Source: Bacteroidota bacterium (lineage in GTDB: Bacteria; Bacteroidota; Bacteroidia; Chitinophagales; Saprospiraceae). From it: DNA of 9,088 bases. Positions 1 to 8,400 of this stretch are shown here, piece after piece. A program made the translations under genes and the position numbers. The notes beneath the pieces were generated by a model, which searched no databases, was not told the DNA's origin, and was given only the letters and a program-made list of their open reading frames with translations. Each line of letters opens with the position of its first letter. Position 1 is the first letter of the stretch. The stretch spans positions 1 to 9,088 of the forward strand of contig JAJRQS010000362.1 of NCBI GenBank assembly GCA_024280135.1, written 5' to 3'.

Positions 1-387
1 TAAGTACACATCAATTTCATCTCCCATAAAATCAACTAATTCCCCAATTTTAGCTGGAGAAAAACTTGGAGACATTATTGTTCTTTGTCGAGTATGTTCT
101 TCCCCTCGTGCTAGTAATATTCCCTCACCTACAAATTCAGAAAGAATGTTTGAGGCAACCTCGGGTTTTTCGTAATTTGCTGCATTCTTTCTCAAAACAT
201 GCTTAATAACTTCTGAATTAGTTGTCAAGATGTTCACTTTGCTATGCTTTAAACTAAACATGTAAGTATCCCCATATTTTTTAAGATTACTTTGCATGAA
301 AGGAATGGGATTTTGAATAAACTTTTGCAAACGAAAAATTGAACGATACCGAGGAGAACGTGGAGGTAATTTTGAAGTATTAGTCAT
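1..387 (-). CDS. cytochrome P450, N-terminal part (gene runs off the left edge)
   Basis: Only the first 129 codons are visible; the frame is open to base 1, so the haem-binding Cys region and the I-helix lie outside the window. Seen: a proline-rich start (LPPRSPRYRS, residues 7-16), then LKKYGDTYMF (35-44), IKHVLRKNAANYEKP (61-75), and a typical P450 B'/C-helix region GEGILLARGEEHTRQR (87-102) followed by SPSFSPAKI (106-114). These match the order of bacterial and CYP4/CYP102-like P450s. No N-terminal membrane anchor is seen, so it is probably soluble. The usual C-helix WxxxR, which contacts a haem propionate, reads HxxxR here (H98, R102). The ATG at 385-387 overlaps the TGA of the upstream glycosyltransferase gene as ATGA, which suggests translational coupling. 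A P450 would oxidise a small molecule or lipid using an external electron donor; the substrate is unknown. The family call is fairly sure, the subfamily is not. Confidence 0.87.
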   Translation of the reverse strand, partial: MTNTSKLPPRSPRYRSIFRLQKFIQNPIPFMQSNLKKYGDTYMFSLKHSKVNILTTNSEVIKHVLRKNAANYEKPEVASNILSEFVGEGILLARGEEHTRQRTIMSPSFSPAKIGELVDFMGDEIDVYL

Positions 388-1247
388 GATTTTGAAATTT
401 TAACATTTGTTTTTTTTAGTTGAGTAGCCCAAGTAGCGAAACTTTTGCAGCTTTTTAAATAGTAAATATATTCATCTGAAAAATCTTCTGGGGCTAAGTA
501 CCAGTCAAGATGTTTGAGGGTGTACGGGCGGTTAGTTCGTAAAGATGGTTCAATGGCTAGTATGTTTGAATCAGATCGATACATGGCAAATGTGCTATCT
601 ATACAAGCTGAATAGACTTCATCATTTAGTAATGGTGTTTTGGGCGCCCAATATTTAGATTCAAATTTTATGATTTGGTCTCTTAGTGGATTTTTATTGG
701 GAATATCATTTATCTCTAATGATGTTCCGATGTGGTTGTACTTTGGGTATTTATCTAACAAATTAGATAGGTGAGTTAGTAGGTCTTTAGGTACATCTGG
801 ATAGGGAAGTAAATCTACATCTGTAATTACAAATTTGTCAAATTGCGATAATTTTTTACTTCCAATATATTCAACTCCTTTTCGCCAAGAATTAAACCCT
901 AAATGGACTACTTGAATAGAAGGATGATCTATCTTGCGATAAAAATCTAGTAATGGAGGATAAGTTGATTTGTTGTCAACTATAATTATTGAAACCTTAT
1001 CATCTAATGATAAAAGCCAATCAATCTGTTTTTTGAGCAAAGTTACTCGATTAAAATTGTTGATGAGTATGGGCATTGAATGCTTGTCTAACTTACTTTG
1101 GTCTAACTCTATTTTATGAAATAAGGTGTGTAAGCGCCAAAGAAAATGTCTTTTTTTCTTCTTATACAAATTAGAAGCACCTCGGATCTTGTTTTGAAGC
1201 CAAGTGGATTTTTTATCCGTATTATAGTTTATAACTTCTTCAGCCAT
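384..1247 (-). CDS. GT-A fold (family 2-like) glycosyltransferase
   Basis: From the ATG at 1245-1247 the product has 287 residues. Seen: a basic N-terminal stretch (KKKKRH, 29-34), then the nucleotide-sugar-binding start of a GT-A domain, PILINNFNR (59-67), VSIIIVDNKS (85-94), VVHLGFNSW (113-121), and FVITDVDLLP (139-148). The last contains a DxD-type motif (D143, D145) that in this fold binds the metal and the nucleotide diphosphate. A later conserved-looking stretch is YTLKHLDWYL (242-251). There is no signal peptide or clear membrane helix, so it probably acts in the cytoplasm or at the inner face of the membrane. The frame stays open upstream to a TTG at 1329-1331, but that start would overlap the SDR gene by 35 bases. 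The first ATG leaves a 49-base gap and keeps the whole GT domain, so I prefer it. The gene sits between an SDR sugar enzyme and a P450. Donor and acceptor sugars cannot be told. Confidence 0.8.
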   Translation of the reverse strand: MAEEVINYNTDKKSTWLQNKIRGASNLYKKKKRHFLWRLHTLFHKIELDQSKLDKHSMPILINNFNRVTLLKKQIDWLLSLDDKVSIIIVDNKSTYPPLLDFYRKIDHPSIQVVHLGFNSWRKGVEYIGSKKLSQFDKFVITDVDLLPYPDVPKDLLTHLSNLLDKYPKYNHIGTSLEINDIPNKNPLRDQIIKFESKYWAPKTPLLNDEVYSACIDSTFAMYRSDSNILAIEPSLRTNRPYTLKHLDWYLAPEDFSDEYIYYLKSCKSFATWATQLKKTNVKISKS

Positions 1248-1296
1248 TTTATTTAGGGTGTAGTATGAAGTATGAAAGAAAAGTGTTCCGAAATTC

Positions 1297-2241
1297 TTAG
1301 TTAGAATTACTTTGAGTTGAACTAATTTCAATAGTTTTGGCTAGTCCATCATAAATATTGAGTAGAGGTCTATTCAATACATTTAGCATTTTGCTAATGT
1401 CAGGTTGTCGTCTTGACATGTCTCCTTCTTCTAAAGGAGGCAGAAAGGTAATGTTAGATTTTGATTGTGTTACCTCTTTAATAATGTGGGCTAATTCTAA
1501 AATAGTCATTTCTCTAGCACATCCAATATTAATGATGTCATTCTCATGGAGTTTTTTATTTAGAATAGCTTCGATGGTATCTAAATTATCATCTACATAG
1601 CAGAATGTTCTAGTTTGATCTCCTTTACCATAAATAGTGATGTCTTGACCCGCTAAAGCTTGCGATAAAAATTTGGCAATGACGAAATCCTTACTTTGTC
1701 TAGGGCCATATGTGTTAAAGAACCTAAATATAGTGTACGGCAAGCCATATTCTTGAAAGTAGGCTTTAAAAAAGATTTCTCCAGTGTTCTTAACAACAGC
1801 ATAGGGTAGTCTAGAGTTAAGGGGAGTGTCTTCTTCATGTAAGGGTAGTTCTGTGGGTTCTCCATAGACCTCACTAGAGGATGAGTAAAAGATTCTCTTA
1901 ACCCCAGTTTCTTTTGATAAACTTAGAATATTTTTTAAACCATCCAGGTCTTTTAAAACCAGCATCGGGTTTTGCAATGTGCGCTCCACGCCTACGACCG
2001 CCGCATAGTGAAAAACATAGTCAAACTGATGATGCCTCATCTCCTCTGCCAATTCACTATATTGGTTTACATCTACCTGCTTAAAAGTCCAATTGGGTTT
2101 TGTTTCGGCAGGTAAATTTTTTAGTTTTCCTGTTAATAAATTATCTAATATGTGTACAAAAGTATTCGAATCTTGTGTCAGTCTTCGTGCCAAGCTACTG
2201 CCAAGATTGCCAGCTCCTCCTGTAATTAGAATTTTCCTCAT
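1297..2241 (-). CDS. NAD-dependent epimerase/dehydratase, extended SDR (UDP-xylose synthase or 4-epimerase type)
   Basis: A complete 314-residue protein, the usual length for extended SDR nucleotide-sugar enzymes. Seen: Rossmann glycine motif GGAGNLG (8-14), D33 at the end of beta-2 for the NAD ribose, catalytic serine region SSSSEVYGEP (120-129), and YxxxK as Y147 and K151. Substrate-domain motifs are FRFFNTYGPR (172-181), ITIYGKGDQTRTFCYVDD (201-218) and NIGCAREMTILELA (238-251). The NTYGPR and QTRTFCYVDD pattern, with RRQPDISK (277-284) near the end, resembles UDP-glucuronate decarboxylases (UDP-xylose synthases), but UDP-hexose 4-epimerases and 4,6-dehydratase relatives share much of it. 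It would act in the cytoplasm and make an activated sugar, plausibly the donor for the glycosyltransferase 49 bases downstream. The start is the ATG at 2239-2241; the stop is TAA. It is probably the first gene of the operon, behind the TAGTTTTG element. Confidence 0.88.
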   Translation of the reverse strand: MRKILITGGAGNLGSSLARRLTQDSNTFVHILDNLLTGKLKNLPAETKPNWTFKQVDVNQYSELAEEMRHHQFDYVFHYAAVVGVERTLQNPMLVLKDLDGLKNILSLSKETGVKRIFYSSSSEVYGEPTELPLHEEDTPLNSRLPYAVVKNTGEIFFKAYFQEYGLPYTIFRFFNTYGPRQSKDFVIAKFLSQALAGQDITIYGKGDQTRTFCYVDDNLDTIEAILNKKLHENDIINIGCAREMTILELAHIIKEVTQSKSNITFLPPLEEGDMSRRQPDISKMLNVLNRPLLNIYDGLAKTIEISSTQSNSN

Positions 2242-2314
2242 AGATATTATACGTTATACACAAAGGACTTAATCCTTGGTGGTTGGTTACATGGTGAGAG
2301 GATGAACGATGGGT

Positions 2315-2322
2315 CAAAACTA
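2315..2322 (-). promoter_or_regulatory. putative Bacteroidota-type -7 promoter element (TAnnTTTG)
   Basis: On the minus strand these bases read TAGTTTTG, a full match to the Bacteroidota -7 consensus TAnnTTTG. The element lies 73 bases upstream of the SDR start codon, so transcription would give a leader of roughly 65-70 bases. The upstream region is A+T-rich, but no convincing TTTG at the -33 position is seen; the nearest is TTTA with a 15-base spacer. An 8-base match with four free choices can occur by chance, so this rests mainly on its location between the adhesin terminator and the first gene of the operon. The leader also contains a small AAGGA/TCCTT inverted repeat (about 2263-2277) of unknown meaning. 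Confidence 0.4.
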
Positions 2323-2342
2323 AGTGTTTTTGTCGTTTAAAG

Positions 2343-2358
2343 CCCATTTTTGAATGGG
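2343..2358. other. small inverted repeat, possible weak hairpin
   Basis: CCCATT (2343-2348) and AATGGG (2353-2358) form a 6-bp stem around a 4-base loop. Read on the plus strand it is followed by TATTTATTATATT, which looks more terminator-like than the minus-strand reading (CTTTAAACG), yet no plus-strand gene ends here. It could be a second stop signal for the adhesin transcript, a binding site close to the putative promoter, or chance. Confidence 0.25.
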
Positions 2359-2412
2359 TATTTATTATATTAATAAATTTTACAGTAGAATGTTTTAGCG
2401 GAAAAGGCTAAT

Positions 2413-2451
2413 AAATAGGTAGAGACTAACGAGATAAGCCCCTACCTATTT
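2413..2451 (-). terminator. putative transcription terminator of the giant adhesin gene
   Basis: AAATAGGTAG (2413-2422) and its exact reverse complement CTACCTATTT (2442-2451) form a perfect 10-bp stem with a 19-base loop. The pairing could be extended inward by G-U, G-C and G-U pairs. The stem begins 6 bases after the adhesin stop codon (TAA, 2458-2460). The tail after the hairpin on the minus strand is UATTAGCC-like, only moderately U-rich, so the hairpin may act as a terminator or as a 3'-end stabiliser. Confidence 0.55.
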
Positions 2452-2457
2452 GTTCAT

Positions 2458-5400
2458 TTAATTGTGTATCAAGTTACTACCTTTTACAAACCTAGTCGTC
2501 TTTTCTATTTGGCTATTGCTAATATTCAAATAGAATATTCCATTGTTAAGATTAGAAATGTCTAAACGAACACGGTGCTTGCCTTGCGGCGAATGTTCGT
2601 TTTGTGACAATACTTGTTGTCCAAGCGTATTCAGAATGGTGATTGTGAAATCAGCATCAGTATTGGATTCAAGCGTGATATTAAGTACGTTTGAAGCAGG
2701 ATTTGGATATACATCAGTTTGAATGTAGGCTGGATTAGGTGGTGTAATAGGAGGAGTGGAACAGCTTATTTCCATTACGAAATTTTTATATACGTATTGG
2801 TTCACCAGTTGCCAAGTACCCGCCCAAAAATTCATCACAGCAAAATCATTATTGTAACTATTGTCGTAGCTTAAATTTAGAGTGACGGGTTCTCCATTAG
2901 CCCATTTTAAGGTGCCTTCAGATTGCAAATCATTTAAGCCGATAAAGACCATGTTATTTCCTAAAAGTGATTTTAAGAAATCATTTTCAGCTTGTGTGTT
3001 CATGGAAGCTAAATATCCACCAGCACTTTCAGTAATTTGTTTGGCATTTTCCCAAACGTTCCCGGTGTTAGATAGATAGTAACCATGCGTGTTATATTCT
3101 CCTAGTTTAACAAATCCAGGAATTTCAGCGCAAGTAGCCGTTTCGTCTTCTATCAAAACCTGGAAACTACAAGATGCAGTATTAGAGCAATCATCATATG
3201 CTTCATAAGTTATGGTATAATTACCAACTGAAAAATCTGAACCAGACGGTAAGCCTTCCGTTTGGGTTAGGGTGATTGCATCATTTATTTCACAAGTCGT
3301 AGTGGTAATTGGATCTAGCCAAGTGACCACTTCAGTTGCATTTGTAGTGGTAATGGTAATGTCCTCAGGACAAGTCATGGTGATAGAGGAAGGTGCAGAA
3401 CCATCACAATTGAATTCCATAATGTGTGGTTTGGACACCCATTGATTAACCATCTGCCAAGTACCTGCCCAGAAATTTATCACGGCAAAATCATTAGTAG
3501 TACTATTGCTATAGCTCAAATCCAGGCTTACAGGGTCTCCATTTGCCCATTCAGGATTGCCTTCAACTTGACTATCATGAAATCCAATAAAGACTAAATT
3601 ATTTCCAATATTAGCTTTTAAGAAATCATTTTCATCTTGTGTATTCATGGAAGCTAAATAGCCACCAGCATTTTCTGCTGCTAATTTAGCAATCGCCCAT
3701 GTCGTACTGGTATTGGACAAATAGTATCCGTGCCCATCAAACTCGCCAAGTTTTGTATAGCCATCTATTTCTGCACAGGTAGCACTTTCATTTTCAACAG
3801 AAACTTGGAAGCTACAAGTTGCAGAATTGGAACAATCATCTGTAGCTTCGTACGTAATCGTATAGTTACCTATCGCAAACTCAGATCCAGATGGTAGGCC
3901 CGTAGTTTGTGAAAGGTTAACGGTATTATTAATGGTACAGGTAGTGCTCGTTGTAGGATCTAACCAAATAACAACTTCTGTTTCATTTGTGGTTGTAACA
4001 CTAATGTCAGCTGGACAGGTTACCGTCACCGCCGAAACTAATTCCACTACGGAAACTTGGAAGCTACAAGTCGATTGATTTGAACAATCATCAGTTGCTT
4101 CATAAGTTATGGTATAATTACCAACAGAAAAATCTGAACCTGACGGCAAGCCTTCCGTTTGGGTTAGGGTGATTGCATCATTTATTTCACAAGTCGTAGT
4201 GGTAATAGGATCTAACCAAGTGACAGCTTCAGTCGTATTAGTTGTGGAAATGGTAATGTCCTCAGGGCAGGTCATGGTGATAGAGGAAGGCGTAGAACCA
4301 TCACAATTGAATTCCATAACGAATGACTTATTGACCCATTGATTAACCATCTGCCAAGTACCTGCCCAGAAATTTATCACGGCAAAATCATTAGTAGCAC
4401 TATTACCATAGCTCAAATCTAGGCTTACAGGTTCTCCATTTGCCCATTCAGGATTGCCTTCAACTTGACTATCATGAAATCCAATAAAGACTAAATTGTT
4501 TCCAATATTAGCTTTCAAGAAATCATTTTCAGCTTGAGTATTCATGGTGGCTAAATATCCACCGGCATTCTCTGCTGCAATTTTGGCATCAGTCCAAGTC
4601 ATACTTGCATCAGAAAGGTAATAACCATGCCCCGCCAATTCGCCAAGTTTTGTAAAACCATCTATTTCAGTGCAAGCTAATTCATTTGCGCAAGCCGTTT
4701 CATCCAATACATCACCAACAATTGTCCATCCTAAATCATTGATTAACATATTGTGGGCAGCTTCACCACTACAATATTTCAAAGGAGTATTGTTGGTTAT
4801 CTTGTTTGTATATCCACTATTGGCCCAACCAATTAAGGTCGCATCATAATTGGGCACATCAAGACCCGAATGGAATAAAAAGTAATCCATATCGGTAACA
4901 TTTGCAATGTCCCAATTGCCCAAGTTTTGATTGAAAGATGCGGCATGGTAAAACATTTGTTTCATATTCGTGACCATGCTGACATCCCAAGTATCTAAAG
5001 AAGTATTAAAAGCAATTGCAAGTCTAAACATGGCTTCCATTGTCGTGACACTACTGACATCCCAGTTGCTAATATTTGCATTGAACATATCTGCATGGTA
5101 AAACATTTGTTTCATATTCGTGACCATGCTGACATTCCAAGGGCTAATATCTCCATTAAAGGCAATTGCATTTGTAAACATTGCTTCCATGGTCGTAACC
5201 TTGCTGACATCCCAAGTGTCTAATGGAGCATTAAAAGCAAATGCAGATCTAAACATGGCTTTCATTGTCGTGACACTGCTGACATCCCAGTTGCTAATAT
5301 TTGCATTAAACATATCTGCATGGTCAAACATGGACTCCATATTAGTCACACTGCTGACATCCCAGTTGCTAATATCTGCATTGAATACTTTTGCGGAACT

Positions 5401-8400
5401 AAACATACGAGACATATTAGTAACCTTGCTTACATTCCAATTGCTAATGTCCGCATTGAATGCTTCTGCGACCCAAAACATCATTAGCATATTGGTTACT
5501 TTGCTGACATCCCAATTGCTAATATTTGCATTAAATGCATCTGCGAATGAAAACATTCCTCTCATGTTAGTTACATTGCTTACATCCCAACTACTGATAT
5601 CAGCATTAAATACCTTGGCGTTAGAAAACATTGAAAACATTGAAGTTACATTACTTACATTCCAACCGCTGATATCTGCATTAAGCTTTTCTGCTTGGTT
5701 GAAAGTTAGCTCCATATTGGTAATATTACTGACATCCCAATTCTCAAACCCTCCTTCTATAGAAGTCGCTTTCATAAATGCTTGATTAAGTGAGAATACA
5801 TTAGAAAGGTCAGGAACATCCGTTGCATTTATGGTTAGGTTTGAACATCCTTTATAGGCTCGATTCATATTCGCCCAAGCAATATCTCCCCACTGATCTA
5901 CAGAGATTATTTTGTCTTTATCGCCTTGGTCATTAAAGTGAATACCTGGAAATACGCCTCTAATGCCTATGGTATAGCTTCCAGGTGTTCCAAAATCGTG
6001 TGTCACTGTGCCCGTTAGGCCTAATTCATCGAATACCCCATCATTGTTCCAATCTACATCATAATTGTATGGGAAACTTTGATAAGTAGGTATGGTTATG
6101 CTTGAAGATGAAGGATCTAAAATATCCGTTTTCCAAGTCGTGATATATGCATTTGACAAAGTCGTAGTAGTGAAACTTTCTTCTGAGCAACTCATGGCAT
6201 CTCCGTCATTATTGTAGGGTGTAAGCAGAATATAATAAGTCGTATTTGCGGCTAAAGTGCCCAAATCATATTGAAGAACATTACCCACATTGAAAGCATT
6301 TAAAATATCAACTCCACCGGGAGTAGTTCCAACTGTTAATTTGTAGCCTATGGCAAAATTAGCAGGATTCCAAGTGATTGTGGTTTCGATAGGTACATTT
6401 ATTTGACCATCTACAGGATAGGTTAAAACGGTGCATTCTGGTAGTTGAGTTGGACAGCCCAGGGCATCGCCTGTGATGGTCCAGTTTAAGTTATTTATGA
6501 GTGTGTTTCTCTCTTCTTCTGCAGTACAAAATTGTAATTCATGCACGCCAATATTTTTATTGGAGAAGCTTTGACTTTCCCAACCAATTAATGTATTGTC
6601 GTAACTGTCAACATCTAGACCTGAATAACTAAGCATTTCTGTCATTAGAATAGCATTGGCTATGTTCCAGTTTCCTAAGCTATGATTAAAGGTAGTTGCT
6701 CCCTTGAATGTTTTCCAAAATCTAGTAACTTTACTAACATCCCAGTTTCCAATATCTGCATTAAAGGCAATTGTATTTTCAAATGTTGCTGACATTTTAT
6801 TTACATTACTAACATCCCAGTTAGAAATATCCGCATTAAAAGAAGTCGCACCGCTAAACATCCAACCTATGCTTGTTACATTACTAACATCCCAATTAGA
6901 AATATCCCCATTAAAAGAAGTTGCACCGCTAAACATCCAACCCATGTCTGTTACATTGCTAACATCCCAATTTCCAATAGCCCCATTAAAAGAAGTGGCA
7001 CCAGAAAACATACTGGACAAGGAGATACCATTAGTGAAGTTCGGTATATCTGTGGCACTATAAAGTAAGTTTTTGGCACCAGAAAAGGCGTTTGACATTA
7101 TTGAAAACTCAATATCTCCCCATTGGACTATATCTATAATTTTTTGTGCTTCACCTGAAAAACCCATTAAAATTCCAGGAAAAACTCCTCGTATGGCAAC
7201 ACTATAAATTCCAGGAGTAGGGTAGGTATGAGTAATCGGGGTGTCATTGGTGATGGTCTCATCATAAATACCATCATTTTCCCAATCAATCTCAAAATTG
7301 TAGATTTCATTTCCCCATAATCCTATGGTTATGCTATTGGCATCAGACGTTCCAGGAAGGGTTGTATTCCAAGTAGTGATAAATGGTTCCATCGGCGTGC
7401 CGCCTGTCGTAAAGCTTGTTTCTGGACAATTAAAAGCAAGTCCATTTTCATTATAGGGTGTAACCACCACATAATAAGTAGTGTTGGGTACAAGGTTTTC
7501 TAGTGTAGTACTCGTGGCAGTTCCTACATTTAGATTTTCCAAAAAATCTGTCGAGCCAGAAGAAGTTCCCACAGAAATGACATATTGTACATCAGTGCCT
7601 TCTTCTGTCCAAGATATTGTAGGATTTAAATCAACATCAATCGCGCCGTCAGCAGGTGATATTACAGTGACACAATTAGGTTCTGCTAGCCCATTAAAAG
7701 TTGTGAAGCTAGTTGCTGGACAGTTGAGTGCATCTCCATTAGCATTGTAAGGAGTTATTTTTACATAGTATGTAGTGTTGGGTGCAAGAAAGTCAGGCGC
7801 GTATGAAAGGATATTCCCGATGTCTTCGTTGTCTAATAGTTCAGAACCACCAGGCGTCGTTCCGACCGATATTTTATACCCATCTGCAATTGAAACTGGT
7901 AACCAAATAAAATTGATATCCGTGGGAATATCCGTTGCTCCATCCTCAGGGGAAAAACTACTATTTGCGCAATCTGGAACAGGTAGCGTAGTGAAACTAG
8001 TTGAATTACAATTGACCGCATCACCATTTGCATTGTAAGCCAATATGGTGACGATGTATGTCTCATTGGGAACAAGGAAATTTGTTGCATAAGAAGTAAC
8101 ATCTCCGACATCTTCATTGTCGAGTATTACGGTACCGCTTGCCGTGCTTACAGAAAGTTTATACCCTGTGGCAAATTCGGCAAAGCCCCAAAGGAAATTA
8201 ATCCCTGTGTATATGCCCGTGGAACCATCAGCCGGAAACATCAATTGTGTGCATACCGGTAATTGTCCAGGACACTCTTTTTCATCACCTGTGATGATCC
8301 AGTTATTATCATTAATTAAAGTATTTCTAGCTGCTTCTCCATTGCAGTATTTCAGTGTTTGGGCTCCAAGTATTCTATCGGTAATTCCAGATGCCGCCCA

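Larger units (their letters stand above)
4867..5805 (-). repeat. 25-residue surface repeat array C (12 copies, 75-base period)
   Basis: Twelve tandem units of the form NMxxMFxxAxxFNADISNWDVSxVT. Numbered from the GTG at 9075, the WDVS/WNVS/WDIA tryptophan falls at 1113, 1138, 1163 and so on to 1388, every 25 residues with no insertion or deletion. The family is the DUF285/BspA-like repeat that is often called the 26-residue repeat, and is expected to form a regular solenoid. The last unit ends in NQNLGNWDIAN and passes into a cap (LDVPNYDATLIGW) that closes the solenoid. Confidence 0.93.

Noticed and set aside
2244..2250. A TATAAT-like string just upstream of the SDR start codon on the minus strand.
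   Set aside because: It lies only a few bases before the ATG, too close for a normal promoter, and Bacteroidota use a different -7 consensus; it is probably just A+T-rich leader sequence.
5120..5785. A 221-codon open frame on the plus strand, opposite array C, with repeating LLTSQLLISALN-like units.
   Set aside because: It is a mirror of the 75-base repeat: since 75 is divisible by 3, a stop-free antisense frame in one unit stays stop-free in all. The minus-strand frame is the one with recognisable domains.
4867..5805. Regular direct repeats that could suggest a CRISPR array.
   Set aside because: The 75-base units are coding throughout, have no alternating identical repeat and unique spacer, and the similarity follows codon positions.
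6704..7063. A 119-codon plus-strand open frame opposite array B, and a similar one near 8621-8827 opposite array A.
   Set aside because: Same antisense artefact of in-phase repeats; the products have no recognisable domain, and the frames lie wholly inside the adhesin gene.
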